Shown: one piece after another, positions 1 through 10,400 of the stretch | How positions within the stretch are numbered: position 1 is the stretch's first letter | Layout: each line of letters opens with the position of its first letter | Origin: a virus | IMG/VR virus record: IMGVR_UViG_3300028772_000011 | Coordinates: 1-64,000 of that record | Direction: 5' to 3' (one strand) | Length of the DNA: 64,000 nt | The notes under the pieces: model-generated | The model's database searches: none | Seen by the model: the letters and a program-made list of their open reading frames with translations, nothing else | Told to the model about the DNA's origin: nothing | Program-made: the position numbers and the translations under genes

Positions 1-469
1 ATATGGGTCAGTAGGGCCAGACGGAGCAACAGGTATAGCTAATTCAACTTGTTTTTATACATATTATGAAACAAAGAACGAAAAAGACGCTAAAAAATGT
101 CGAAGATTAAATCCAGACGTTATTTTAACGCCAGACCAAGTACCTTTAAGTAAAATAGATTATTCGTTGCTTAACGACCCAACTAAAGTTTTAATTAGGC
201 AATTATTAGTTGCAGAAGCGAAACAAACAATAGGTAATATTTTTGGTAGATTTTCTGGTAATATGGGAGTTCCAGACGCAGCTGTTTCAATTGATTACAT
301 GATAATGCTTGAACAAGGTAAATCAGAAAAATTAATTGTAATCACAGAATTAACTGAAAGATTAACCAGAATGATGCCAAAGGCTCAAATGGAAACTATG
401 GCTGCAATCGCTGAATCAGCGTTGCAAATAAAAAGAACACAACCTATGTTAGGTTGGGTAATTGCATAA
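1..469 (+). CDS. Unidentified protein, 5'-truncated, upstream of large terminase
   Basis: The reading frame is open from the left edge (first full codon at base 2) to the TAA at 467-469, so the gene starts outside the window. About 155 residues are visible. They begin with a Gly-rich stretch (GSVGPDGATG), continue through NPDVILTPDQVPLSKIDY, and end in a mostly helical C-terminal part. A TTG at 167 could be mistaken for the start, but coding continues upstream of it. In T4 the gene just before gp17 is the small terminase gp16, so position suggests a packaging or neck role. I see no clear sequence similarity to gp16, so this is synteny only. Confidence 0.6.
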   Translation, partial: YGSVGPDGATGIANSTCFYTYYETKNEKDAKKCRRLNPDVILTPDQVPLSKIDYSLLNDPTKVLIRQLLVAEAKQTIGNIFGRFSGNMGVPDAAVSIDYMIMLEQGKSEKLIVITELTERLTRMMPKAQMETMAAIAESALQIKRTQPMLGWVIA

Positions 470-483
470 TAATAAAAATATAA

Positions 484-2370
484 ATGATTTCAGATAAACA
501 AATAGTAGAAGAGTATCGGAAGTGTTGGCAGGATAAGTCTCGTATCTATATGATTGAGAATTATCTATCGACGTTTGATGCTACGCAAAATAACACAGTT
601 CCATTAAAATTATTTCCAAAACAACAAGAATATCTAATAAATCTAAGCGAAAACATAGAAAATATCTCAAATAAATATCGTCAGGCTGGTATTTCTACGG
701 TAACCTGTGCGAAATTTGCAGTTGAAATTGCGCTTGCCGATGATAAAATACCAGAAAATATTCTATTAATAGCAAATAACTTAGATTTATCCAAGGAAAA
801 TCTAATGAAAATCAAAGATTTTTTAGAACAAATACCTTGGTGGTTTTGGGGTGAAGAATATAAACCAACTGAACTCGGTGGTCCAAAAGATCCAAAAGCA
901 ATATTTAAAAAGGCAAATGAAAAATATTTAATATTAACTAAGGGGTCAAAGGTTTATGCCCGAAGTGCTGGACCAAATGCGAGTCGTGGGTGTTCGGCTA
1001 TTTCCAGAATTCTATTTGATGAAGCAAGTTTTATTGAAACACCTGGTACAATTACCAGTGCTATTAGTACTACTGCATCTTCCGCAAAAAGTGTAATTTA
1101 CTGTTCAACACCAAATGGATTCGATCAAATATTTTATAGTGTATATTCAAAAGCAATAAAAAAAGAAAATAACTTTAAGGTTACTGAATTTAGATGGTAT
1201 CAAGATCTTAGATATAATAAAAATTTATCTTGGTCAAAATACAATAAGGAAAATGGTAAAACTGATATAATCTTCGAACCAGTTTTAGATAGTAGCGGTA
1301 CGATTGAATATAATGAGGAACATTGGGAGTCAATGGTAAAGAAAGGCTACTCACCATCATCATCTTGGTACGCTGGTATGTGTAGCCGTTATAATAACGA
1401 CAAAAAGAAAATTTCTCAGGAACTTGATGTTTCGTTTTTAGGTTCAGGGGGTTCGGTTGTTGATTCAGAAATAACAGAATATCACAGAATAACAAATACT
1501 CGTGAACCACTTTATATAGATAATTTTTTTAAAGAAGCTTGGATTTTTAGAGAACCAATCGATGGGCATAGATATTTATTAACATCCGATGTTGCTACTG
1601 GATCTGGGGAAGACTCATCTGTTATACATATATTGGATGTTGATTATATTGATGAAAATGGTCACGCAAACATAGAACAGGTTTTCGAATATCAAGGTAA
1701 AATACAAGGCGATATACTTGGTGAATTAATTAATCAATATGGTATTTATTATGGAAATGCATTAGCAGTTGTTGATTGTATAGGCTCAAGTGGGGATGCT
1801 GCTATTTTGAAGTTACAAGAATTAAACTACCCAAATTTATATTACGATGATCCTAATTTGAAAAATGTAACAGTTGAAAATAATGGTAATAATTATAATG
1901 AGAGTGTAGATAAAAAAATGCCAGGGTTTAGAGCATCATCTGTACGTATGCAAATGCTAATGAATTTAGAAAAAATGCTTCGATTTAATGAAATAACTCC
2001 TCGATCTAAAAGGTTTACACAGGAATTAACAACATTTATTTGGAAAAACGGACGTCCAGACCATCAATCTGGTTACCATGATGATACCATTACATCGATG
2101 GCAATGGGTCTTTATATCCTCGAATTCTCGTTTAAAAAATTACAAGCGGCCAAGGAGAAGACGAAAGCTATATTAACATCAATGATATTAATTCAAAATA
2201 TTATGGCTAATAAAGTCGTGTTAGATTCAAAAACTAAAGCAAATAAAATACCACTACCATTTTATACTGGTAATACATTAAAAACGACGATTAATATTAA
2301 TTCAGCACAAAATGATCCAAATAAAATGATAAATATTATGGGAATGTCATTTTTTGGTCAGTTCAGATAA
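484..2370 (+). CDS. terL: Terminase large subunit (T4 gp17-like packaging ATPase/nuclease)
   Basis: This is the motor that pumps DNA into the prohead and cuts the concatemer. The N-terminal ATPase has a deviant Walker A at about residues 65-72 (YRQAGIST; the usual P-loop lysine is absent and an Arg sits at the front, as in many phage terminases). Walker B with the catalytic Glu is at 175-180 (RILFDE), and the coupling motif CSTPNG is near 207. The C-terminal RNase H-like nuclease shows three acidic clusters: TSDVATG (D369), VVDCIGSSGD (D431) and YHDDT (D533/D534). At 628 residues it is close to T4 gp17 (610). It lies just upstream of the portal gene. The ATG follows an A-rich leader without a Shine-Dalgarno sequence. 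Confidence 0.95.
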   Translation: MISDKQIVEEYRKCWQDKSRIYMIENYLSTFDATQNNTVPLKLFPKQQEYLINLSENIENISNKYRQAGISTVTCAKFAVEIALADDKIPENILLIANNLDLSKENLMKIKDFLEQIPWWFWGEEYKPTELGGPKDPKAIFKKANEKYLILTKGSKVYARSAGPNASRGCSAISRILFDEASFIETPGTITSAISTTASSAKSVIYCSTPNGFDQIFYSVYSKAIKKENNFKVTEFRWYQDLRYNKNLSWSKYNKENGKTDIIFEPVLDSSGTIEYNEEHWESMVKKGYSPSSSWYAGMCSRYNNDKKKISQELDVSFLGSGGSVVDSEITEYHRITNTREPLYIDNFFKEAWIFREPIDGHRYLLTSDVATGSGEDSSVIHILDVDYIDENGHANIEQVFEYQGKIQGDILGELINQYGIYYGNALAVVDCIGSSGDAAILKLQELNYPNLYYDDPNLKNVTVENNGNNYNESVDKKMPGFRASSVRMQMLMNLEKMLRFNEITPRSKRFTQELTTFIWKNGRPDHQSGYHDDTITSMAMGLYILEFSFKKLQAAKEKTKAILTSMILIQNIMANKVVLDSKTKANKIPLPFYTGNTLKTTININSAQNDPNKMINIMGMSFFGQFR

Positions 2371-2398
2371 CTATTTAAAATGAAATAAATTAAACTAT

Positions 2399-2412
2399 CA
2401 TATTTATATAAA
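2399..2412 (+). promoter_or_regulatory. Candidate late promoter (TATTTATA box)
   Basis: TATTTATA at 2401-2408, in the gap between terminase and portal, lies 14 bases before the portal ATG. The same box recurs 10-30 bases before many structural genes here. Promoter activity is inferred from recurrence. Confidence 0.4.
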
Positions 2413-2422
2413 TAAACATACA

Positions 2423-4543
2423 ATGGCAACTAAAACAACAATATTCCAAGATTTGAGTTCGGCACTTTTTACAGGTTTCGATAAAAACATTCAAACTCAA
2501 GTTAAGAAAATTAATTCTTATAATTTTCCAAATCAAGAACCACTCTATGTAGCAAAAGATCAAGTTGAATACGATCGAGTTAAAACCCAAATGAGTCAAG
2601 AAAAACTCCTGGCAGGTCAATGGCTAAAGGCAGGTACAAATATTGCTCAACAATCAACAATGGTAACATCAAATCTTAAATTGATGTATAGGGATTGTGA
2701 TTTAATGGATAACTATCCTGAGATTGGGGCCGCACTTGATTTAGTAGCTGAAGAATGTACTTGTTTAAATACTAAAGGTCAAATACTTAATATAACATCA
2801 AGTTCAAAGCGTATTAAAGGTATTTTAGAAGATTTATTTGTTAATAGATTAGATGGTCATATAAATATACCAATGTGGACACGTTCAATGGTTAAATATG
2901 GTAATTGTTTTGCAATGATGAATATTACAGCTGATAATGGAATTGTTGGTGCAAGACAGCTTCCAATTTATGAAGTAGAAAGGGTAGAAAATGGATATTC
3001 TTCTTCATTTATAAACCCCAGCGCAACCAATAAAGATGAAAGTACACAATTTGTATGGGCGGCTGCAAATGGTTCAATTCCTTTTCAAAATTGGCAAATA
3101 GCACACTTTAGGCTATTAACCGATTCAACTTTTATTCCATATGGTACGAGTTATCTAAATAAAGCACGTAGACATTGGAGAATTTTAACTATGATGGAAG
3201 ATCAAATGTTAATATACAGGCTTGAAAGGAGTATGGAACGTAGAGTTTTCAAGGTATTTGTTGGTGGTATTGACGATGCTGATGTTCCTGCATATTTGAA
3301 TGAAATAGCAAATACTATTAAAAGAATGCCGATTATTGACCCATTGACTGGTCAACTTGATTTAAGAAAAAACTTTCTTGATGTTTCACAGGATTTTGTA
3401 ATTCCAATTAGAACAGTAGGCGAGGCAAGTCCAATTGAAGTATTAGCAGGAGCATCAAACCTGGATAAAATTGAAGATTTAAAATATTTTCAAAATAAAT
3501 TAATGGTAGCTCTTCGCATACCAGGTGAGTTTTTAAATTATGAACAATCAGCAGGTAACGGCAAGAATCTTGCATTAAAAGATATTAGGTTTACTAGAAC
3601 CATTAATAGAATACAACAATCTATTATAATGGAATTAACAAAAATAGCTGTTATTCATTTATATTTAAACGGATTTAGGGATGATCTAAATAATTTTAAG
3701 ATTACCATGAATTCACCTTCAACTCAATCGGAGATTCTTAAATTAGAAGAGTTATCTAAAAAAGTTGCATTAGTAACTGACTCAGTAAGAGATGTTGGTA
3801 ATGGTATGCAAATTATGTCACTTACCAGAGCACAAAGGGAAATTATGGGTTGGTCCGATGAAGAAATTACTGATAATATGATGGAAATACGTATGGAACG
3901 AGCATTAGCATCTGAACTTACAAAAACCGACCAAATTATTAAACGTACTGGATTTTTTGATAAAATTGATAAATTATATGGAGATGCAAACGCTGAATAT
4001 GTTTCAGATGGTATGGGTGGAGAAGATGCTATGGGCGGAGGCGCTGGTGGAGGCGGAGGAATGAGTGGTGGAGATGATACCTTTGGCGGTGGAGAAGAAA
4101 TGAGTGATTCGGAAGCACCAGATATGAGCGGTGGAGATGGCGGTGGAATGCCACCTATTGGTGGAGATGCTCCAGCAGCAGAGGCGCCAGCACCAGAAGA
4201 AACCCCTGTAACAGACAAACCAATGGAATCATATAAACGTGATATTGATAAGTTATTAAACGAAGCGAAAACAAAACAATCACTAACTGAAATTCGACGC
4301 AAAAATGTTTATTTCGATGCATACGTTAAACACGTAAAAGAAAGTAGAAAGCCAGTCGAGGAGGAAGTTACGGTAACCCCTATATTTGATAGTGCATTTT
4401 TACTGAATGAAGACACGATGGAATTAGCAAACAAGCTTGAAAGTTATTTAATTAAAACAGCTGTAATTAACGAAGAAGCTGAAATCGTAATTGATGATAA
4501 GAAGTTACTAAAAGAAATCACTAAAAAGTCTCGTAAAAAATAA
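2423..4543 (+). CDS. Portal protein (T4 gp20-like)
   Basis: The dodecameric portal is the head-tail connector through which DNA is packaged and ejected. The central part matches the gp20 family, including YPEIGAALDLVAEECT near residue 100 and the long core with RRHWRILTMMEDQMLIYRLERS. At 706 residues it is longer than T4 gp20 (524). The extra length is a C-terminal extension. It begins with a Gly/Ser/Met-rich linker at about 530-580, continues with an Ala/Pro-rich stretch, and ends in a charged helical tail. The tail contains LLNEA and FLLNE, which fit the [L/I]-x-E motif cut by gp21-type prohead proteases. The gene directly follows the terminase. A long antisense frame over the Gly-rich region is an artefact of GGN codons. 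Confidence 0.93.
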   Translation: MATKTTIFQDLSSALFTGFDKNIQTQVKKINSYNFPNQEPLYVAKDQVEYDRVKTQMSQEKLLAGQWLKAGTNIAQQSTMVTSNLKLMYRDCDLMDNYPEIGAALDLVAEECTCLNTKGQILNITSSSKRIKGILEDLFVNRLDGHINIPMWTRSMVKYGNCFAMMNITADNGIVGARQLPIYEVERVENGYSSSFINPSATNKDESTQFVWAAANGSIPFQNWQIAHFRLLTDSTFIPYGTSYLNKARRHWRILTMMEDQMLIYRLERSMERRVFKVFVGGIDDADVPAYLNEIANTIKRMPIIDPLTGQLDLRKNFLDVSQDFVIPIRTVGEASPIEVLAGASNLDKIEDLKYFQNKLMVALRIPGEFLNYEQSAGNGKNLALKDIRFTRTINRIQQSIIMELTKIAVIHLYLNGFRDDLNNFKITMNSPSTQSEILKLEELSKKVALVTDSVRDVGNGMQIMSLTRAQREIMGWSDEEITDNMMEIRMERALASELTKTDQIIKRTGFFDKIDKLYGDANAEYVSDGMGGEDAMGGGAGGGGGMSGGDDTFGGGEEMSDSEAPDMSGGDGGGMPPIGGDAPAAEAPAPEETPVTDKPMESYKRDIDKLLNEAKTKQSLTEIRRKNVYFDAYVKHVKESRKPVEEEVTVTPIFDSAFLLNEDTMELANKLESYLIKTAVINEEAEIVIDDKKLLKEITKKSRKK

Positions 4544-4551
4544 GAATTTAT

Positions 4552-4566
4552 ACTATTTATAATAAA
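4552..4566 (+). promoter_or_regulatory. Candidate late promoter (CTATTTATA box)
   Basis: TATTTATA at 4554-4561 lies in the short gap after the portal gene, 11 bases before the next ATG, and is followed by an A-rich leader. It matches the boxes at 37536 (+) and, reversed, at 7362 and 48415. Confidence 0.4.
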
Positions 4567-4572
4567 AATACG

Positions 4573-5355
4573 ATGGAACAAAATTTCGGATTAGCAAAAG
4601 CAATAATCTTTCAAAATTCTGAAAGCTTATTTAAGACAAATCAAGGTAAACGAATAATAAAAGAATATATGTCTATTATTAGAGATAGTAAAATTCTTTT
4701 AAAAGAAAATTCTGTTTATAATTATATTGAATCACAAATTTACTCTGAAACTACTAAAGACAAGGTTGTAGAGTCAATTGGTTATCTGAATAATATTAAT
4801 AAGAAGCAATTAAAAGAAGAACATAATAAAATATTTAACTTATTAAAGGAAAATAACATTGTAAAAATTTCAGATATAACTAATGAAAAACTTTATGAGG
4901 ATATTGATGATTTAATTTTCATGAAAAAATCGATTAAATTTATAAATGAAAAAGTTGATTTAGTTAATTCAGTTGTTGAAACAATTAAAAATAATAAGAT
5001 AGTAATAATTGAAGAGAAAGATATTGAAACAATACAGTTAGATGAGCAAGCAATAGCATATTTAGTTAATAATTTTAATGAGAAATACGCAGATGTTTTT
5101 AACGAAGAACAAAAGGCGCTGTTTGAAAGTATTTCTTCAACGAATGAATCAGATCAAATTGTAACATTTGAGAAAACTAAAAAAGAGTGTTTAGATATAA
5201 CAAATGAGTTTTTAAAGGAAGCTATTGATAATGAAACAAAAGCCAAGGTATTATCAGTAAAAGAGAAACTTTTAGAAGATAAATTTTCAAAACATACATT
5301 TATTGAAGATATGTTAAAATACATCACATTAAAAGAAGCATTAGGAGAAGAATAA
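4573..5355 (+). CDS. Unknown helical protein, possible prohead or core component
   Basis: I do not recognise this 260-residue protein. It is Lys/Glu/Ile/Asn-rich, predicted almost wholly helical, and has no Cys cluster or transmembrane segment. Its C-terminus ends in LKEALGEE. It lies between portal and a small gene that starts with an amphipathic targeting-like helix, which is where T4 has prohead-core genes 67 and 68. A head-assembly role is inference from position. The next ATG is 1 base beyond the stop, so the two are probably translated together. Confidence 0.7.
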   Translation: MEQNFGLAKAIIFQNSESLFKTNQGKRIIKEYMSIIRDSKILLKENSVYNYIESQIYSETTKDKVVESIGYLNNINKKQLKEEHNKIFNLLKENNIVKISDITNEKLYEDIDDLIFMKKSIKFINEKVDLVNSVVETIKNNKIVIIEEKDIETIQLDEQAIAYLVNNFNEKYADVFNEEQKALFESISSTNESDQIVTFEKTKKECLDITNEFLKEAIDNETKAKVLSVKEKLLEDKFSKHTFIEDMLKYITLKEALGEE

Positions 5356-5356
5356 T

Positions 5357-5899
5357 ATGAAAATTAAAATGAAAGAGAGCGAGTTAAAAGGACTTGTATT
5401 AGAAGCATTAAACAATGTGTTATTTCCAAAAAATGATAATGATAAAAAAACAGTTAATGAGGTTTTCGGACTATCTCAAAAAGAGAAAGATTTAAAACAA
5501 TTGAAAATCAAGATTCAACAAGCTTTTAATGAGATTAACGCTTTTAATTTTAAAAGCTTATTTTATCAACCAGGAAATGGAAACCAACAAGAATTAACTC
5601 AAAGAGGTTTAGAAATTAGGGTTAAACAAGCTGGTGATGATCTACCAACATTTAGAGAACTTATACCAGAACTTTTTGATAAACAAATAAGAGCGATTCG
5701 CGTAAAATGTGAAGTATCTGAATCCGAAATTATAGACGGGTTAATCCCAGATACCTTTGGATCTATATATGATAGTAATTATTTCATCATTAACGATACT
5801 GGTAAATATTATGCAAAATTAGAGCTACATAAAAAATTTCCAGATTTAGTTAAATATCACAATATGGAATTTATAATGGATAATAAATACTTAAATTAA
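5357..5899 (+). CDS. Unknown virion candidate with N-terminal targeting-like helix
   Basis: The 180-residue protein opens with MKIKMKESELKGLVLEAL, a short amphipathic helix ending in an L-x-E|A site. Similar openings occur in several other proteins of this window (21630, 51284 and 54070 starts). The rest has a mixed composition with no family I can name. It sits in a tight run with the flanking genes (1-base gaps). The N-terminus suggests cargo packed into the prohead and trimmed by the gp21-type protease; this is inference. Confidence 0.7.
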   Translation: MKIKMKESELKGLVLEALNNVLFPKNDNDKKTVNEVFGLSQKEKDLKQLKIKIQQAFNEINAFNFKSLFYQPGNGNQQELTQRGLEIRVKQAGDDLPTFRELIPELFDKQIRAIRVKCEVSESEIIDGLIPDTFGSIYDSNYFIINDTGKYYAKLELHKKFPDLVKYHNMEFIMDNKYLN

Positions 5900-5900
5900 A

Positions 5901-6257
5901 ATGCAGGAATTCTATATAAATAAAAATTCAACACTTCCACTTTTAAAAATGGAATTATTGTGTGATGGTAGGACAGACTTCAATAAGTTTTATCAAATGA
6001 TTCAGAATTCTATAATTACGTTTTCTATGGAAGATATTAACACTGGTGTCATTAAAGTTGCTAATGAACCAGCATTGGTATTACCAAAAGAAACTTCACA
6101 TAATGATGAGTATTTGGTTTGTTATAAATGGAGGCCAAGAGATACAAAGGTAAGTGGTAAATACATTGGTAAATTTAAAATAGAATTTGGTGAAGAATAC
6201 GGTGGAGGAACACTCATAGTTCCAATTCAAGAGCAATTAATAATTTACATTCAGTAA
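5901..6257 (+). CDS. Unknown small beta-rich protein
   Basis: This is a 118-residue protein predicted to be mostly beta strand, with a Gly-rich turn (EEYGGGTLIVP) near the C-terminus. I do not recognise the family. It is the last gene of the terminase-portal run and is followed directly by a strong hairpin terminator. Small beta-sandwich proteins here are often tail or baseplate parts in T4-like phages, but nothing in the sequence proves it. Confidence 0.7.
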   Translation: MQEFYINKNSTLPLLKMELLCDGRTDFNKFYQMIQNSIITFSMEDINTGVIKVANEPALVLPKETSHNDEYLVCYKWRPRDTKVSGKYIGKFKIEFGEEYGGGTLIVPIQEQLIIYIQ

Positions 6258-6264
6258 AATAAAT

Positions 6265-6299
6265 ACCCCATTATAATCTAAAATATAATGGGGTTTTTA
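6265..6299. terminator. Bidirectional intrinsic terminator
   Basis: An 11-base perfect stem, ACCCCATTATA (6265-6275) with TATAATGGGGT (6284-6294), has an 8-base loop and a T run. It lies between the convergent genes ending at 6257 (+) and 6304 (-). Confidence 0.88.
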
Positions 6300-6303
6300 T
6301 ATA

Positions 6304-6969
6304 TTATGCTTTTGTGAGATTATAAATAGCAGAATATTTTTCTTTGATAAACTCTTTTAATTTATCGAAAAAATCAGGAACAGGATCTGTATCGGATAAT
6401 GTATCCAGTAAATTTACCGCGTAACTAATAAAGGCATATTCAATCTTATCATCTAATAATATAGAAACTTCATTATCGATCTGTAAGAGTTTCATAAATT
6501 CATTTGGTTCTTTTGTTGAAGAACCAGTCTTTGGTGCGAATAATTTTTTAAAAACACTAACAGTATCTGCTGACACCCCTATAATATTTCCAACTACTGG
6601 TAACAAGCCAAGTCCAATTTTTAAAACATCCCCTCCAACCTCTTTTACCTTTGCTAATGCTTCTTCCTTATTTTTACTTTTTTGTAATATGTTTATAAAT
6701 GTTCTAAGTTCGCCAACACTTAACGTCCCATCATCAACAATAGAAGATCCATCTATTTGAATATTTTGTTGGTTACCAGTTATTGGTTGTGAAGTAGTAG
6801 TTTGTGTATTTGAAATGGGTTGTTGGGTAGCAGTTGATGTTGTAATTGATGAGTCAAATGTATCACTATTAAATGTATCGGTAAAGGTATCACTTTCATT
6901 TAATTTAATTTTAAAATCAGAGTTTAATTTACCAAACATTTCAAACATTTTAATTACATCTCTATTCAT
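6304..6969 (-). CDS. Unknown virion candidate with hydrophobic central helix (paralogue of next gene)
   Basis: The 221-residue protein starts with a pattern shared with its neighbour: D-x-I-K-x-x-F-E, then LN-x-DF, then LNE-x-DTF. A Thr/Gln/Ser-rich linker (about 40-75) leads to a helical domain with a hydrophobic Gly-rich stretch at about 112-135 (IGLGLLPVVGNIIGVSAD), which could insert in a membrane or pack as a hairpin. The C-terminal part is helical (LLDDKIEYAFISYAVNLL). The LNES near residue 24 fits an [L/I]-x-E processing site. A virion or ejected-protein role is inferred from this and from the late-type promoter; I cannot name a family. Confidence 0.65.
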   Translation of the reverse strand: MNRDVIKMFEMFGKLNSDFKIKLNESDTFTDTFNSDTFDSSITTSTATQQPISNTQTTTSQPITGNQQNIQIDGSSIVDDGTLSVGELRTFINILQKSKNKEEALAKVKEVGGDVLKIGLGLLPVVGNIIGVSADTVSVFKKLFAPKTGSSTKEPNEFMKLLQIDNEVSILLDDKIEYAFISYAVNLLDTLSDTDPVPDFFDKLKEFIKEKYSAIYNLTKA

Positions 6970-6978
6970 ATCTAAATT

Positions 6979-7344
6979 TTATTTATATCCTAATTCAACC
7001 AAAGCTTGTTTTACAAAGGCCAAAACTCTACTTATAGAAACAACATTATTTTCTGGTGTATATCCAAGTGTTGAAAACCAATTTTTAAATGCACCTGAAA
7101 ATTCAGTAGATGTATTTATTTTAGTCCCAGCCTTTGTTACCTGAGTAGCCTTATTTTGTACGTTAGCTAAATATTTAACATCTGATGGTTGAGTCGCCTG
7201 GGTATTTTGCTCTGGTTTAGAATCAACTCCAAATGTAGCACTACTATTATCGTAGGTTGGGTTAAAAGTATCAAGTTCGTTTAAAGTAAAATCAGGGTTC
7301 AACATTTTCATGTTTTCAAATAATTTTTTAATATCGTTTTCCAT
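6979..7344 (-). CDS. Unknown small protein, paralogue of the downstream gene
   Basis: The N-terminus (DIKKLFENMKMLNPDF then LNELDTF) aligns with that of the 221-residue protein encoded next, which points to duplication of a shared leader or targeting segment. The remaining 121-residue chain has a Thr/Gln-rich middle and a short C-terminal domain of unknown fold. The gene is first in a two-gene minus-strand unit behind a TATTTATA-type box, divergent from the DNA polymerase gene. Confidence 0.65.
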   Translation of the reverse strand: MENDIKKLFENMKMLNPDFTLNELDTFNPTYDNSSATFGVDSKPEQNTQATQPSDVKYLANVQNKATQVTKAGTKINTSTEFSGAFKNWFSTLGYTPENNVVSISRVLAFVKQALVELGYK

Positions 7345-7359
7345 TTTAGTGATGATTTT

Positions 7360-7371
7360 ATTATAAATAGA
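7360..7371 (-). promoter_or_regulatory. Candidate late promoter for the 6979-6304 unit
   Basis: On the minus strand CTATTTATAATAAAA reads toward the start at 7344; the core TATTTATA is the complement of 7362-7369. It is very similar to the boxes before 4573 and 37559. Confidence 0.4.
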
Positions 7372-7416
7372 TTCAAAATTAAAAATAGTATATTTTTCAA
7401 CAATTTAATTCCAAAC

Positions 7417-7447
7417 TTGTTTTTCTTATATTTTATTGGTACATTTG
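7417..7447 (+). promoter_or_regulatory. Early promoter, Bacteroidetes type, for DNA polymerase
   Basis: TTG (7417-7419) is followed after exactly 20 bases by TACATTTG (7440-7447), matching the Bacteroidetes -33 TTG / -7 TAnnTTTG pattern. It is 30 bases upstream of the polymerase ATG. The flanks (AACTTGTTTTTCTT and ATTTTATTGGTA) are nearly the same as at 63794-63824. Confidence 0.8.
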
Positions 7448-7477
7448 CAAAAATCAAACGTAAACTTAAAGTAAAAA

Positions 7478-10400
7478 ATGCAAGAAATTTCAGAAGAACG
7501 TATTAATCAGTTCCTATCAGGCAGAGACCAAATGATGGGTATTATAGCAATGGAATGCGGATATCAAGACGAGCAAGTTTCGATCATATATAGGCATCCA
7601 ACAGCTGGTAAAAAACTTAAAAAGGTTGATTTCGAACCATTTGTGTGGGCAAAAATGGAAGGTGCAAGAAAATTATATATTGACCCTAAGACAGGTAAAC
7701 AAGATAAAATATTATTACAAAAAAAATTAACACAATTTGGAATTACGGTAAAGGGGTTAAATATTCACTCAGATGATGGTAATACAACCGAACGATTAGA
7801 AAATGGTTATCGAATATTGTTTGAGGCAAAAAATAAAATGTCTTTCAATAAGTTTCTTCAATTTTTCAAATATGGTGGATGTGATGTCTATGGACAGGAT
7901 AAATTATTTTTAGCAGTCCTTCCTGTAGAACAATATATGATGAAATCTGGAAAACGTATGTTTAAAGGTTTCGAAGATTACGACCAATTATTACGTCTGG
8001 AATTTGATTTAGAAACAACTGGATTAGATCCAACCACAGATTCGATTGAACAAATCGGTCTACGTTCAAATCACGGGTTTGAACAAATAATAAGTATTAC
8101 AGGTTATACCGAGGAAGAAAAAAGAGATACTGAACTTAGAGCTTTAGACCAATTCTTTCAAATAGTTCATAAATTAAAACCAGATGTTATAACAGGGCAT
8201 AATTCAGAGAATTTCGACTGGAATTTTATTATAGTTCGCTGTCAAATGTTAGGTACAGACATCGCCGAAATGAGTGATAAATATTTTGAGATACCAATTT
8301 ATAAGAAAAAGAGAAAAACAGCTTTAAAACTTGGTGGTGAGGTAGAATATTTTAACCAAACTATGATCTGGGGCCACAATACAACAGATTCAATTCACGC
8401 TGTTCGTAGGGCACAAGCTATTGATTCCAATATGAAAAAAGCTTCATTAAAATATGTAAGCGAATACTCAAAACTTAAAAAACCTAATAGAGTTTATGTT
8501 CCTGGGGACAAAATATCAACCATATGGAATGACACAGACAACGACTACGCATTTAATGATTCAAATGGTGATTGGTATTTAGTTGATGATTTAAATGCCT
8601 TAAAAGACGGCTATGTGATTGTGGACGGTCGTTATATCGTCGAACGTTACCTATTGGATGATTTATATGAAACCGACAAAGTAGAATTAAGATATAACCA
8701 AGCAAATTTTTTATTATGTAAAAACCTACCAACCACATTTACTAAGGTTTGTACAATGGGTACGGCTGGTACTTGGAAATTGGTTATGATGGCTTGGTCT
8801 TATGAAAATAATTTAGCTATTCCAGATTTTGCACCAGCTGGTAAATTTACTGGTGGGTTAAGTAGATTATTTAAAGTTGGTTTTGTTGAAAGTGTTGCTA
8901 AATTAGATGAAAATTCTTTATACCCAGCAATAACTTTAACTTGGGATATTAAACCATCATTAGATATAACTAACGTAATGATGTCTTTTTTAGGTTATTT
9001 TTTAGATAAACGTGAAATTTCTAAAGGACTCAAAAATGAGGCAAGTAATAAAATAGATGAACTAAAAGAAAAAATAGAATCAATCCAACCAGAAAGTGAT
9101 GAATATTCTGAAATAAAAAAAGAAATATATCAATGGGAAAGCGTCTATAATTTAAATGATAAGAAACAAATTGTCCAAAAAGTGTTTTGTAACAGCTTTT
9201 TTGGGAGTTTTGGAGCTCCAAATTTATTCCCTTGGGGTGATTTGCTATGTGCCGAGAAGATAACTTGCATTGGAAGACAGTCGTTACGATTAATGACTAA
9301 ATGGTTTGGTGATAGGGGTTACGAAGCAATTGTAATGGATACAGATGGTATAAATTTTTCACTACCTAAACATTATGATTTTTCAACTAAAGGTAAAAAT
9401 CAAAGAACATATATTGGTAAGGGTTTAAATAGAAATACAGTAGAAGGTGAAGTTTATTACGGAGTTGATGCGGATGTTGCAGAATTTGCAGATCTATTTC
9501 TCCGTGGAAAAATGGGTCTTGAGTCGGAGGACTTTTGTATTTCAACACTAAATTTCAGTCGTAAAAATTATGCAGACCAATTCAGCAACGGAAAAATCAA
9601 ATTAGTCGGTAATAGTATTAAATCAAAACGAATGCCATTATATATTGAAAAATTTTTAGATATTGGTATTAAACAATTACTCAATAATAATGGCAAAGAA
9701 TTTTTAACAGGTTATTATGATTATATTGATAGAATTTATAATTATAATATTCCTCTAATAGAAATTGCATCCAAAGGTCGAATTAAGAAATCAATCAAAG
9801 ATTATATAATAAATTGTAAGGGGGTTAATAAGAAAGGTACGCCAAATTCACGTCAAGCTTGGTATGAATTATGTATAAAGCATGATATTACTCCTGAAAT
9901 GGGTGAAATAATTTATTATATTAACATAGGTACTAAAAAAAATGATGGGGATGTAAAAAGAGAAAAGATATATAAAATTGGTGATGATGGAAAGTTTGAA
10001 ATGCAAGATTCAAAAGATAAAAATGGAGAATTATTATTAACACCAAAAGGAAAACAAAAAAGGGAAAAAATAGTTATTGGTGAAGAAATAAAATTAAATT
10101 GTATTATGATTCCTTCTTCGTTAATTGAAAGTGGGGCTAGTTTTACTGATTTAATTGGAACAGAATTTGAAGGTGTTGATTATAACGTGGTAAAATATTT
10201 GGACCAATTTAACAATAGAATTAACCCTTTATTAGTCTGCTTTCACCCAGATATAAGAAATAATATATTATCTGTTAATCCAAAAACTCGTCAATATTTT
10301 ACAGAAAAAGAAAGTAAATTAACATCTGGGATGCCAAATAAACCAGAAGACCAAGACACATATGAACAACTTATGAAAATGGAGGACAAAGAAATTAAAT

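Noticed and set aside
3724-4302. 192-codon antisense ORF in the portal gene
   Set aside because: It is opposite the Gly/Pro-rich linker; repeated GGN codons give an open antisense frame of Ser/Pro repeats.
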